Source: an uncultured Anaerolineae bacterium
GTDB lineage: Bacteria; Chloroflexota; Anaerolineae; Aggregatilineales; Phototrophicaceae
DNA: 64,000 bases
Assembly (NCBI GenBank): GCA_938022205.1
Contig: CALIEB010000002.1
Coordinates: 62,001 to 126,000 of the forward strand
Direction of reading: 5' to 3'
Under the pieces are notes generated by a model. The model made no database searches and had not been told where the DNA came from. It worked only from the letters and a program-made list of their open reading frames with translations. This document shows, in pieces, positions 46,342 to 54,691 of the stretch (positions within the stretch are counted from its first letter, which is position 1; each line of letters opens with the position of its first letter). A program made the position numbers and the translations under genes.

Positions 46342-47484
46342 TTATGACCACTCTGTGAAAGCGTGCAACGCCTCAATGACATACAGCTGTTCAACTTCGC
46401 TCAAGCTGTTGAAGAAAGGCAAACGCACGAGGCGGTCACTCACGTCTTCCGTCACTGGACAATCGCCCTCGCGCCCGCCGAACTGCTTGCCCATGTCGGA
46501 GAGATGCAGCGGCAAATAGTGGAACACGCTGCCGATTTGCTTGGACTTTAGATAGGCAATGAGCTTCGTGCGCACATCTAGCGAGGGCATCAGCATATAG
46601 TACATGTGATAGGCTTGGTCAACGTGCGCTGGCACGGTGGGCAGCTGCACGTGATGCTCGTCTGCCCAGTCGCGCAGGTGGTCATGGTAACGCTGCCAGA
46701 TTTGCGCGCGCTTGGCTTGAATTTCGTCGCGGTGTTCTAGCTGGGCGTATAAGAACGCCGCCAGCATGTCCGAAGGCAAGAAGCTCGAGCCAATGTCGAC
46801 CCACGTGTATTTGTCGACCTGCCCACGAAAGAAGCGCGAGCGGTTGGTGCCTTTTTCGCGGATAATCTCGGCACGCTCAATGAGCTTGGGGTCATTAACC
46901 AGCAGCGCGCCGCCTTCGCCACAGGTAAAGTTCTTCGTCTCGTGGAAGCTCTGGGTGGCTAGCACGCCAAACGTGCCAAGATACTTGCCCTTATACTTGC
47001 CAAAGAGCGCGTGCGCGTTGTCTTCAACGACAGCAACGTTGTGCTTTTGCGCAATTGCCATAATTGCGTCCATTTCACACGCCACGCCGGCGTAATGCAC
47101 AGGGACAATGGCGCGCGTGCGTGGGGTTATTAACGCTTCGAGCTTGTTCTCGTCCATGTTGAGCGTATCAGGACGCACGTCGACAAAGACGGGTTTTGCG
47201 CCGCGCAGCACAAACGCATTCACCGTGCTAACAAACGTAAACGACGGGACAATCACCTCATCGCCTGCCTGAATATTCAACAGAATGGCAGACATTTCCA
47301 GCGCATGCGTGCAAGAAGTCGTCAGCAGCACGCGCGGCACGCCCAACACTTGCTCTAACAGGCGATGCACTTGCTTGGAAAAGCTGCCATCGCCGGAAAT
47401 GTGCATCCCCGCTAGGGCTTGCTGAATGTACTGCATTTCTTCACCGACAAGCGTTGGCTTGTTAAACGGCACGTCATAGGTCAT
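46342..47484 (-). CDS. wecE: dTDP-4-amino-4,6-dideoxyhexose transaminase (WecE/RffA-like)
   Basis: A 380-aa PLP-dependent DegT/DnrJ/EryC1 family enzyme. WecE converts dTDP-4-keto-6-deoxyglucose and glutamate into dTDP-4-amino-4,6-dideoxygalactose. The match to the E. coli enzyme runs along the whole length, including VPVHYAGVACEMDAIM, the PLP lysine Lys184 in SFHETKNFTCGEGG, and IIREKGTNRSRFFRGQVDKY. AGGAGC precedes the ATG. It is the last gene of a five-gene operon, 12 nt after the second GNAT gene; WecD-type acetyltransferases act on its product, which supports the assignment. Galacto versus gluco configuration is not certain. Confidence 0.92.
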   Translation of the reverse strand: MTYDVPFNKPTLVGEEMQYIQQALAGMHISGDGSFSKQVHRLLEQVLGVPRVLLTTSCTHALEMSAILLNIQAGDEVIVPSFTFVSTVNAFVLRGAKPVFVDVRPDTLNMDENKLEALITPRTRAIVPVHYAGVACEMDAIMAIAQKHNVAVVEDNAHALFGKYKGKYLGTFGVLATQSFHETKNFTCGEGGALLVNDPKLIERAEIIREKGTNRSRFFRGQVDKYTWVDIGSSFLPSDMLAAFLYAQLEHRDEIQAKRAQIWQRYHDHLRDWADEHHVQLPTVPAHVDQAYHMYYMLMPSLDVRTKLIAYLKSKQIGSVFHYLPLHLSDMGKQFGGREGDCPVTEDVSDRLVRLPFFNSLSEVEQLYVIEALHAFTEWS

Positions 47485-47496
47485 ATGCGAAAGCTC

Positions 47497-48285
47497 CTAA
47501 AAGTGTGTGTTGTACCACTTATGATACCAAAACTGCGTTGAGCGTGTGATAAACCCCAATCGCTCGTAAAAGCGCATAACAGCGACGTTGTGACCCTGCG
47601 TTGCCAGCGATGCTACTGTCATGCCCTGTCGCGCAAACCACCATAACGCCTCAACAGTCAGACGCTGCCCTAGCTTATTGCGGCGTTTTTGCTCGTTCAC
47701 GCCCAGCAGCATCAGCGTACCATCCTTGCTTTCGGGCGAATTTGGCAGCTTGCACGTCATGTAACCCACAGGCTCGCCATCTTGTTCCGCCACAATCACC
47801 TCGTCAGCAAGCTCTTTGTGTAGGCTGCGCGTCAACCAAATGTCGTAAAGCTGCTCGCACTGCGCTTGGGTGAAGTTAGGGTCATTGTAAAAGCGCGTCC
47901 ACGTGTAGGACTTACGCGCAATCGGACGCAACATCTCAAGGTCGTCAAGGCGAGCAAAACGCAGCGTTAGCCCAGCAGTGGGTGGCAATGTTACCGCGTG
48001 CAATGTGTCGTCGAGCGTGCGCTCAATCCAGGTACGCATACCTTGAAAACGAAAGCCCGCGTCTTCGGCGAGGCGCACGCTGGCAGGGTTGTCCATGTTC
48101 GCCAAAAAATAGAGACAATCGATAGCGTTATCTTGCGCCCATGCATCTGTAAGTTGCACGCGCTCGGGCGTAAGGTAGTTACTTAAAACCAGTCCGATGC
48201 GCTTGCCAAAAAACTCCGTATCCCAAGCCAGAACTCGGCACAATTCAGTTCCTTGTTCGGCGGTAAATGAAGCAGGAATATCCAT
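47497..48285 (-). CDS. WecD-like GNAT N-acyltransferase, copy 2
   Basis: A 262-aa GNAT protein. ATG 48285 has CAGGAG upstream; the longer frame overlaps the preceding gene. The N-terminal half (WDTEFFGKRIGLVL, LYFLANMDNPASVRLAEDAG) matches the WecD fold, and the C-terminal GNAT core has ARKSYTWTRFYND, PVGYMTCKLPN, RRNKLGQRLTVEALWWF (acetyl-CoA loop) and ATQGHNVAVMRFYERLGF. WecD N-acetylates the 4-amino group of dTDP-Fuc4N. It is a close paralogue of the gene just upstream; about two thirds of residues look identical by eye. The acyl donor may differ between copies. Confidence 0.88.
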   Translation of the reverse strand: MDIPASFTAEQGTELCRVLAWDTEFFGKRIGLVLSNYLTPERVQLTDAWAQDNAIDCLYFLANMDNPASVRLAEDAGFRFQGMRTWIERTLDDTLHAVTLPPTAGLTLRFARLDDLEMLRPIARKSYTWTRFYNDPNFTQAQCEQLYDIWLTRSLHKELADEVIVAEQDGEPVGYMTCKLPNSPESKDGTLMLLGVNEQKRRNKLGQRLTVEALWWFARQGMTVASLATQGHNVAVMRFYERLGFITRSTQFWYHKWYNTHF

Positions 48286-48305
48286 GCGTTCTCCTGCTGA
48301 AGCAG

Positions 48306-49088
48306 TTACCCGCAGTGTTGATACCACTTGTGATACCAAAACTGCACCGAACGCGAGATAAAGCCTAAACGCTCGTAGAACCTAACCGCCGCCACGTTAT
48401 GTCCTTGCGTGGCAAGACTGACTGTACTCACGTTTTGCGAAGCAAACCACGCTAACGTGCCGTGCATGACGCGCTGCCCAATCTTCGCGCCGCGCGCGTT
48501 TTCTGCCACGCCCACTAGCATAATCACGCCTTCGCCTGCGCTGAGCTTGCAAGTGATGTAGCCAACAGGCTGCCCGTCCTGCTCAGCAACCACGACCTCA
48601 TCGGCAATCTCCTTGCGGATGCTGCGCGTGAGCCAAATGTCGTAAAGCGTTTCACACTGCTCTTCGCTAAAGCACGGGTCATTGTAAAAGCGCGTCCACG
48701 TATACGACTTACGCGCTACCGGACGCAGCGGCTCGAGGTCGGACGACTGGCATGGGCGCACCGTCAAGCCTTCTACAGGTGGCAGCGCAATCGCTTCAAA
48801 GTCGGCTACTTTGCGCTCTAGCCAAAGGCGCACGCTTTGAAAGCGAAAGCCCGCATCTTCGGCGAGACGCACGCTGGCAGGGTTGTCTGTGTTCGCCAAA
48901 AAATAAAGGCAGTCCATAGCGTTATCCTGCGCCCATGTATCTATAAGCTGCACACGCTCAGGCGTGAGATAATTGCCAAGCACTAGCCCAATGCGCTTGC
49001 CAAAAAAATCAGTGTCCCACTGCAAAAATTGGCAAGGCGCGTCTTGCCCTTGCACTTCTTCAGGCTTAAACAACGGGGGCGTGGTCAT
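48306..49088 (-). CDS. WecD-like GNAT N-acyltransferase, copy 1
   Basis: A 260-aa paralogue of the following gene, with the same layout: WDTDFFGKRIGLVLGNYL near residue 25, LYFLANTDNPASVRLAEDAG, then the GNAT core with ARKSYTWTRFYND, GQPVGYITCKL, ENARGAKIGQRVMHGT (acetyl-CoA loop) and ATQGHNVAAVRFYERLGF, ending FWYHKWY. Its start lies inside the end of the GT2 gene (23-nt overlap), and its paralogue starts 20 nt after its stop. The predicted role is N-acylation of the 4-amino sugar made by the WecE-like enzyme. The substrate is inferred from context and family likeness. Confidence 0.88.
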   Translation of the reverse strand: MTTPPLFKPEEVQGQDAPCQFLQWDTDFFGKRIGLVLGNYLTPERVQLIDTWAQDNAMDCLYFLANTDNPASVRLAEDAGFRFQSVRLWLERKVADFEAIALPPVEGLTVRPCQSSDLEPLRPVARKSYTWTRFYNDPCFSEEQCETLYDIWLTRSIRKEIADEVVVAEQDGQPVGYITCKLSAGEGVIMLVGVAENARGAKIGQRVMHGTLAWFASQNVSTVSLATQGHNVAAVRFYERLGFISRSVQFWYHKWYQHCG

Positions 49089-50031
49089 GGGGTGTATTGT
49101 CCTTTTGCGAGCGTTCTTCTAGCACCACAAACGTGGGCTTGTCCATAAGGCGAAAGTGCATGCGTGCCAAATATTCGCCCATAATGCCTAAAATAAAGAG
49201 CTGTGCGCCTGCAAAAACGGTGAGCGTGGACGCGAGAAAGACAAAGCCCGGCACTTCCGAGCCGAGCAGCATAAAGCGTATCACTAGCACATAGAACAAA
49301 ATGCCTGCACCCAGCATCGTTAAGAAAAAGCCGAGCAAGCTAGCCAGCTGAAGCGGCAGCGTGCTGAAGCCTGTCACCAAGTTCAGCGTGTGGGTGATGA
49401 GCTTGCGCAGCGTGTAGTTCGACTGTCCGATGGTGCGCTTGTTGTAATAAACTGGCACATAGCGAAAGCGCGACGTACCCCACGTTAGCAGCACGTCGAT
49501 GTTGACGTAAACGCCACGATAATCAGCGAATGCCTCGCGCAGGCGCGTGCGGAAGAGGCGATAGGGACTGATGTGTTGGGCAATCTCGCCGCCCATTGCG
49601 TTTTGCAGCACGAGCTTGGTCATTTGGGTGGCGAGCTGGCGCATCATGCTGCTGTAAGGTCTTTCGGCGGGGCTGCCGTAGACCACGTCCGCTGTGCCAA
49701 GTGCCTCAAGCAGCGTTGGCAGTGCTTCTGGCGGATGTTGTAGGTCGTCGTCCATCGTGACACACAGCGGATAGCGCGCCGCACGCACGCCGCACAGAAG
49801 TGCGTTGTGCTGTCCAAAGTTGCGCATGAGACGAATGCTGCGCACAGCGGGGTACTGCGCTGCCAGCCGTTCTAACACCGACCAGCTGTCATCGGGGCTG
49901 CCGTCATCGACTAAAATAATCTCAAACGCTTTAACGTGTGCAGGCAGCACTTCGTGCAACTTCTCAACGACCAGATGCACGCTGTCCTGACTGCGGTATA
50001 CGGGAATAACAACTGAAAGCTCATAGTCCAT
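49066..50031 (-). CDS. Undecaprenyl-phosphate glycosyltransferase, GT2 (ArnC/GtrB-like)
   Basis: A 321-aa membrane glycosyltransferase. The N-terminal GT2 domain has LSVVIPVYRSQDSV, IILVDDGSPDDSW and the DxD-type MDDDLQHPPEALP. Two transmembrane helices follow near residues 230-285 (SLLGFFLTMLGAGILFYVLV; LTVFAGAQLFILGIMGEYLA), as in ArnC, GtrB and DPM-type enzymes that load a sugar onto a polyprenyl phosphate. In this operon the sugar is probably the modified 4-amino-6-deoxyhexose. The start is coupled to the upstream gene by TGATG. C-terminal residues are encoded in the overlap with the GNAT gene. Confidence 0.92.
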   Translation of the reverse strand: MDYELSVVIPVYRSQDSVHLVVEKLHEVLPAHVKAFEIILVDDGSPDDSWSVLERLAAQYPAVRSIRLMRNFGQHNALLCGVRAARYPLCVTMDDDLQHPPEALPTLLEALGTADVVYGSPAERPYSSMMRQLATQMTKLVLQNAMGGEIAQHISPYRLFRTRLREAFADYRGVYVNIDVLLTWGTSRFRYVPVYYNKRTIGQSNYTLRKLITHTLNLVTGFSTLPLQLASLLGFFLTMLGAGILFYVLVIRFMLLGSEVPGFVFLASTLTVFAGAQLFILGIMGEYLARMHFRLMDKPTFVVLEERSQKDNTPHDHAPVV

Positions 50032-51833
50032 CAGGCATTACCTTGTGAGTAGCGTTGGACGAGGGCATCATGCACGCGGTTCATCACGCGCAGCACCGCG
50101 TCCGGGTTGTGTTCCCCCAACGTGCCACCCTCTTCTACGAACGCATTACGTAAAATTTTGCCCCAATTGCCCGTACTGCGGCAGGTAGGGTCTACAATAT
50201 ACTGCTCAACGGTCTCGGCGACAATCCCGCTTGGCGGCTCAAGCATGCGGCTAAGGCTGTGATATACGTCGTCAATGTCGCGCGGGGTGATGCCCGCAAT
50301 GCCGATGAGGTTGCGATGCATGTAGCGGCGTTTCTTTTCGTAGAATTCAACCAGCGTCATGCGTGCGCCGCTGGCGGTCTCCAGCAGCACGTCCGTGCCT
50401 TCGCGGTCAGAAAGGTGCTGCTGCTCCTCGAACTTTGTCAGCGAAAGCGGTCCGGCGATGTCCCATAGCGTGCTGTCTGCCATCATCGGTTCGAGGTTCG
50501 TGCCGTACTTGCGGTAGTAGTTCTCAAGCAGCGCGTGCGTAAACTCAAAGTCAGTGAGGGCGGCGGCTTGGCGCGACGCGCTGATGTTGACGGGCATGCC
50601 CGTGCTTTCCATCGTGCAAATACGCTTGTTAGGGCTAAGGTCAGGGCGAATGCGCCCGATGGGGTTGTGCATGACCGAGATGTCCTCGCCAAGCGTGCCG
50701 TCGCACAGTAACGCGCGCGCCACCGCGTTCGCGCGTTCGGTGTAAATTAAGTTGCCGAAGCGTGCCAGTCCGTCAGGCTGCAAGTGCGGGCTGATAGGCA
50801 TGTCGAGGTAACGCCCCGTCACGGTTGTCGAGCGCAAATACTCGCGGGTGCAAAGCAGCTCGGGGTCGCACGTGCCGTTCACAAACGGGCTGCCCTTGAG
50901 CAGAGCAGCGTTTGCCAGCGCGGTCGCACTGCGCAGCATCGTGTAGAAGGTGAACAACGCCAAAGACTCCGAACGTCCCGCGATGTCGAGATGGATATGG
51001 CAGCCTTGATTGCGAAACACTTCGACAGCGTTGGCGTTCTCTGCCATGTGATAGCGCGCGATAGCAGCTTGTCGACGCGCCTCATATTCAGGAAAGCGGC
51101 GGTTAATCTCCACCATCACGTCCACCGCCGAATGTACTTTGGGGTCATCGGTCAGGTGAAAGTCGCTCAAGATGGGGTACGATGCGACGATTGCCGTCAT
51201 CAGCCCAGTCGCTTGGCTGGCAGCCACGAGCGATTGTAAGATGCTTTCCAGCGATTGGCGCGTTTTGTAGTACCCCACACCGGGAGCCACGTGGACTTCT
51301 ATCTGATATTGGCAGGCTTCGCGGTCAACCTGCGGCGTGATGCCGAGCTTGTGCGCATACTGACGATAAATGTCCGTGTACGTCAGCACTTCCTCGTTGC
51401 TGGGCGCACTGCCGTCGCGTTGATACAACCCTAGCTCAAGCTCTGCGCCAATAGCGCGCATGGTGGTGGTTGGCGTTTCGGTGTCCGACAAATTGGTGTG
51501 ATTGACGCTGGGGTTAAAGTTATACGGCACAATCGCCTTGAGCAGGGGCTTGTCGAAGCGATAGCGTTTGCTCACAAAGCTAGCAATCACATAACGCTGC
51601 CCGTCCGCTTCGGCTAAGATGACGTTGCCACGTTCAATGCCGTCGTACATGACTGTCAGGGTCGTGCCTGTCGCTTCTGCCAACTCATCCAACGGAAAAG
51701 CATCATCGGTCGCATTTTGTGCCAGTTCCTTGAGCTTTTCGTTAAAGCGTCGCTTCTGCTGTTCGATTTTGCGCCAATCGAGTTTGCTACTTAAGTCAAC
51801 ACATGCTTCTACGGTTGGCAGTGGACTGTTCAT
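50031..51833 (-). CDS. GCS2-like carboxylate-amine ligase (glutamate-cysteine ligase family)
   Basis: A 600-aa protein that I place in the GCS2/glutamate-cysteine ligase superfamily from IGAELELGLYQ, QYQIEVHVAPGVGYYKTR, the metal-binding GCHIHLDIAGRSESL, ALLKGSPFVNG, TTVTGRYLDMP and ICTMESTGMP. These ATP-dependent enzymes make an amide between a carboxylate and an amine. It is longer than the usual 370-450 aa, with about 120 N-terminal residues lacking recognisable motifs. It heads an aminosugar operon and is coupled to the GT2 gene by TGATG, so the amine could be the sugar's amino group. That is inference; ordinary gamma-glutamyl ligation in thiol metabolism remains possible. Confidence 0.7.
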   Translation of the reverse strand: MNSPLPTVEACVDLSSKLDWRKIEQQKRRFNEKLKELAQNATDDAFPLDELAEATGTTLTVMYDGIERGNVILAEADGQRYVIASFVSKRYRFDKPLLKAIVPYNFNPSVNHTNLSDTETPTTTMRAIGAELELGLYQRDGSAPSNEEVLTYTDIYRQYAHKLGITPQVDREACQYQIEVHVAPGVGYYKTRQSLESILQSLVAASQATGLMTAIVASYPILSDFHLTDDPKVHSAVDVMVEINRRFPEYEARRQAAIARYHMAENANAVEVFRNQGCHIHLDIAGRSESLALFTFYTMLRSATALANAALLKGSPFVNGTCDPELLCTREYLRSTTVTGRYLDMPISPHLQPDGLARFGNLIYTERANAVARALLCDGTLGEDISVMHNPIGRIRPDLSPNKRICTMESTGMPVNISASRQAAALTDFEFTHALLENYYRKYGTNLEPMMADSTLWDIAGPLSLTKFEEQQHLSDREGTDVLLETASGARMTLVEFYEKKRRYMHRNLIGIAGITPRDIDDVYHSLSRMLEPPSGIVAETVEQYIVDPTCRSTGNWGKILRNAFVEEGGTLGEHNPDAVLRVMNRVHDALVQRYSQGNA

Positions 51834-51898
51834 TATCGCACACCTTGCACCCAGTCGCCAATAAAAATAGTCACTTCATTGTGTGGCAGCACCACATT

Positions 51899-52663
51899 TT
51901 AAGCAAGAGCATTTGCCTGCAAAAGATGCGCTAAAACAGTCGCGCGGAAGGCATCTTCTTGCTCCGTGTGAACGGGATGCCCGCAAGCGAACATCGCCAG
52001 CTTGCCGCGTGGCACTTTTGCCAAAAATTGTTCACCGTAGGCTTGCGGGTTAAGCGTGTCCTTGTCGCCGAGCATAAGCAGCAGCGGACAAGTGATGTTT
52101 GGTGCGAGGCTCAGGCTCACGTCGCCGCCGCTGTCAATCATGTGAACGATGGCGCGCACCCACTGTCCAGCAAACTGTGCCACGTCTTCGATGCCGTGCA
52201 TGGCGCGCTCTTTTGCGGTAATCCATTCGCCGTTGACCAAACGCTGCGCCACCGGACGCATTGCCTCGCCGAAGTAACCCACCGCGCCCCAAGAAGCCGC
52301 CGACACGAAGCGTTCAGGGTGCTTGCCGGCGCAAATCAGCGTGATTTCGCCGCCGTCCGAATAGCCCAGCAAATGCGCCCGTGCGATGCCAAGCGCGTCC
52401 ATAAACGCCATGACATCCGCCGCGTCGCGATCGTAGAAGCGCAGTGGAAAATCACGCGGCTTAGGAGTTGACTGCCCGTAGCCGCGCAGGGTAGGCGCGA
52501 TGACATAAAACCCTTTTGACGCAAGCCATGCGTTGGTGGCAGCAAGGTCGTCGGTGGCAGTACCAAGCATGCCATGCAGCACTACCACAGGCGGTTGTTC
52601 GTTTGCTTGACCCCATGTTTCATAGTGCAGGCACGCGCCTGTGGCAATCTCAATTAATCCCAT
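51899..52663 (-). CDS. Alpha/beta fold hydrolase
   Basis: A 254-aa soluble hydrolase. The oxyanion strand is VVVLHGMLGTATDDLA, the nucleophile elbow LLGYSDGGEI (Ser102), the acid strand LLMLGDKDTLNP, and the catalytic His in FACGHPVHTEQ, so the triad looks complete. The GYSDGG elbow is the form seen in many esterases and lactonases. AGGGGGG precedes the ATG. It is a single gene, divergent from the MOSC gene and 65 nt upstream of the aminosugar operon. Substrate unknown. Confidence 0.9.
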   Translation of the reverse strand: MGLIEIATGACLHYETWGQANEQPPVVVLHGMLGTATDDLAATNAWLASKGFYVIAPTLRGYGQSTPKPRDFPLRFYDRDAADVMAFMDALGIARAHLLGYSDGGEITLICAGKHPERFVSAASWGAVGYFGEAMRPVAQRLVNGEWITAKERAMHGIEDVAQFAGQWVRAIVHMIDSGGDVSLSLAPNITCPLLLMLGDKDTLNPQAYGEQFLAKVPRGKLAMFACGHPVHTEQEDAFRATVLAHLLQANALA

Positions 52664-52758
52664 ATAGCCCCCCTGAAAACAGCGTCACTGTGACTGTTAT
52701 TTTAGCGAGATTTTGGCTATCTTAACAGTGGACGATTTTAACAAAGGACGGGCAACAC

Positions 52759-53394
52759 ATGGCACAACTGCTTTCGATTCAGGTGGGCAAAGTGCAAACG
52801 CACACCCTGCCCAACGGTGAGCAATGGACAACAGCCTATCACAAAACGCCTGTGTTGGGCGCAGTGCGTTTGGATGTGTTCGGGTTAGAAGGCGACGCAC
52901 AGCATCACACTAGCGTACACGGCGGCATCTACCGCGCGGTGCTTGGCTACAGCGCGGAGCATTACCCCGCTTGGCGTGAGCAGTTCGCGCTTGAGCTGCC
53001 GTTTGGCGCGTTTGGCGAGAATTTCACCATCAGCGCACAAGACGAAGACACGGTATGTTTAGGCGACGTGTACAGCGTTGGTGACCACGTGCGCCTGCAG
53101 GTCAGCCAGCCACGCCGTCCTTGCAGCCAGATTGACGAGTGGTGGCGGCGCGACGGCATGCGCGCCGAAGTCGCCAAGACGCTGCGCACGGGCTGGTACA
53201 TGCGCGTGCTAGTCGAAGGGGTGGTTGAGGCAGGCATGTCCATCACGCTGTTGGAGCGTCCCTATCCGCAGTGGACAATCCGCAAGGCACATCAAGCCTA
53301 TGACAACCGCGCCAAAGACCCCGCGACCGCCATGCGCCTTTCGGCATGTGCGGCGTTAGAGCCAGAGTGGCGGCGTAAGTTAGCAAGTCACTAG
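52759..53394 (+). CDS. MOSC domain protein (YiiM-like)
   Basis: A 211-aa protein of the MOSC superfamily, whose members handle molybdenum-cofactor sulfur or, as in YiiM, reduce N-hydroxylated compounds with bound molybdopterin. Visible blocks: LEGDAQHHTSVHGGIYRAVL, YPAWREQF with LPFGAFGENFTI, the Cys in QPRRPCSQIDEWW, and the C-terminal extension (GWYMRVLVEGVV, ERPYPQWTIRKAHQAY) typical of YiiM. AAGGACGGG precedes the ATG. No molybdopterin genes lie in the window. Divergent from the hydrolase with a 95-nt gap containing the palindrome GTCACTGTGAC. Confidence 0.9.
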   Translation: MAQLLSIQVGKVQTHTLPNGEQWTTAYHKTPVLGAVRLDVFGLEGDAQHHTSVHGGIYRAVLGYSAEHYPAWREQFALELPFGAFGENFTISAQDEDTVCLGDVYSVGDHVRLQVSQPRRPCSQIDEWWRRDGMRAEVAKTLRTGWYMRVLVEGVVEAGMSITLLERPYPQWTIRKAHQAYDNRAKDPATAMRLSACAALEPEWRRKLASH

Positions 53395-53477
53395 CGGATA
53401 GCCGAACGCTCACATGCCTCTTAAGAAGGTGTTCTATAATGCCGCTTGTTCATTCGATACCAACAAGGGGCAATGCT

Positions 53478-54344
53478 ATGATGCAAGGCAAAACAGTTCT
53501 CGTGACAGGCGCGACCAACGGCATCGGCGAAGTAGCAGCGCGGGAGCTGGCACGCGCCGGCGCGCAAGTTATCATCGTCAGCCGCAGCGCGCAAAAATGC
53601 GCCGACACGGCACAGCGCATTCAACAGCAAACGGGCAACAATGCCGTCAGCTACATCGCCAGCGATCTCTCACTGCTTTCAGGCATACGCGCCGCCGCTG
53701 CGACCTTCCGCGAACGCTATGACCGCCTTGACGTGCTGCTGAACAACGCAGGTGGCTTGTTCACCAGCCGCCAGCTGACCAGCGAAGGGTTGGAAATGAC
53801 CTTTGCGCTCAACCACATGAGCTACTTCTTGCTGACGCACCTGCTACTAGACGTGCTAAAAGCCACCGCCAAGCAAGCAGGCGAGGCGCGCGTCGTCAGC
53901 GTGTCGTCGGATGCGCATCACGCCACGCGTGGCATTCGCTTTGACGACCTCAAGCGTGACAAACGTTACAGCGCGTTTGGAGCTTACGCGGAAAGTAAGC
54001 TGATGAACGTGCTGTTTACCCAAGAGCTGGCGCAACGCTTACAAGGAACGGGAGTCACAGCGAACGCGCTACACCCGGGCTTCGTGCGGACGGGCTTCGG
54101 CAAGAACAATAACCCCATTACCAGCTTCGTCTTTGGCTTGATACAAGCGTTTGCGCTCACACCAGAACAAGGCGCGCAAACCTCAATCTATCTTGCCAGC
54201 GACCCCAGCGTGCGCGGCGTGACAGGTAAGTATTTCAGCAAGAAAAAGCCTGCCGCTGTCAACAAGGTATGTCAAGACATAGCCGTGCAGCAGCAGCTTT
54301 GGCGCATCAGCGAGGAGATTGCGGGCATTACGCCGACGCTTTGA
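53478..54344 (+). CDS. Short-chain dehydrogenase (retinol dehydrogenase-like SDR)
   Basis: A 288-aa SDR. ATG 53478, with AAGGGG 7 nt upstream, is preferred to 53439. The cofactor loop is LVTGATNGIGEVAARELA with Arg in VSRSAQK, suggesting NADP(H). Other blocks: LDVLLNNAG, FALNHMSYFLLTHLLLD, the catalytic Ser in VVSVSSDAHH and Tyr/Lys in GAYAESKLMNVLF. The overall pattern resembles RDH11/WW-domain oxidoreductase-type SDRs. It probably reduces a carbonyl or hydroxyl lipid or xenobiotic; the substrate cannot be named. It follows the MOSC gene but has its own ribosome-binding site. Confidence 0.9.
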   Translation: MMQGKTVLVTGATNGIGEVAARELARAGAQVIIVSRSAQKCADTAQRIQQQTGNNAVSYIASDLSLLSGIRAAAATFRERYDRLDVLLNNAGGLFTSRQLTSEGLEMTFALNHMSYFLLTHLLLDVLKATAKQAGEARVVSVSSDAHHATRGIRFDDLKRDKRYSAFGAYAESKLMNVLFTQELAQRLQGTGVTANALHPGFVRTGFGKNNNPITSFVFGLIQAFALTPEQGAQTSIYLASDPSVRGVTGKYFSKKKPAAVNKVCQDIAVQQQLWRISEEIAGITPTL

Positions 54345-54408
54345 TTGTTAAGGTTTGTATAGTTTACCTGACAATCATCGATTCTTAATGGTACAAACTG
54401 CTCACTTA

Positions 54409-54417
54409 TGCTAAGAT
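54409..54417 (+). promoter_or_regulatory. Extended -10 promoter of the 54-aa gene
   Basis: TGC followed by TAAGAT (54412-54417) forms an extended -10. No good -35 is present at the usual distance, as is common with extended -10 promoters. It lies about 50 nt before the ATG. Confidence 0.45.
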
Positions 54418-54466
54418 AGTTTGTGAAGCATATCACAAACACATCACACGAGGGGAGCAGTTCACT

Positions 54467-54631
54467 ATGTATGCTGACAAAGAGTTTATCTCGCTGACGC
54501 TGCACAAGCACCGTCAACAGGAACTAGAGCGCGAGGCGGAACAGGAGCGACTTGTCGCCATCAGCCGCCAAGAAGCGCGCCGCCAGCGCACGCAAAAACA
54601 ACCCGCAGGTAACGACAAGCCGCAGCGGTAA
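54467..54631 (+). CDS. Small charged hypothetical protein (54 aa)
   Basis: A 54-codon frame beginning MYADKEFISLTLHKHRQQ and ending NDKPQR. It has a strong ribosome-binding site (GAGGGGAG, about 8 nt before the ATG), a plausible promoter and its own hairpin terminator 5 nt after the stop. The middle (residues 15-43) is almost entirely Arg, Glu, Gln and Ala and is predicted to be one charged amphipathic helix, perhaps a coiled coil or nucleic-acid-binding helix. No family recognised. The surrounding signals are the main argument that it is real. Confidence 0.7.
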   Translation: MYADKEFISLTLHKHRQQELEREAEQERLVAISRQEARRQRTQKQPAGNDKPQR

Positions 54632-54636
54632 AGCAG

Positions 54637-54668
54637 AAAAACACCCCGTCACAGCGCGGGGTGTTTTT
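54637..54668. terminator. Bidirectional terminator
   Basis: AAAAACACCCCG (54637-54648), loop TCACAGCG, CGGGGTGTTTTT (54657-54668). A perfect 12-bp stem with A and T tracts on either side can terminate the 54-aa gene and the convergent kinase gene. Confidence 0.9.
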
Positions 54669-54691
54669 ACTCCGCAGCACGCAGCAAACGC

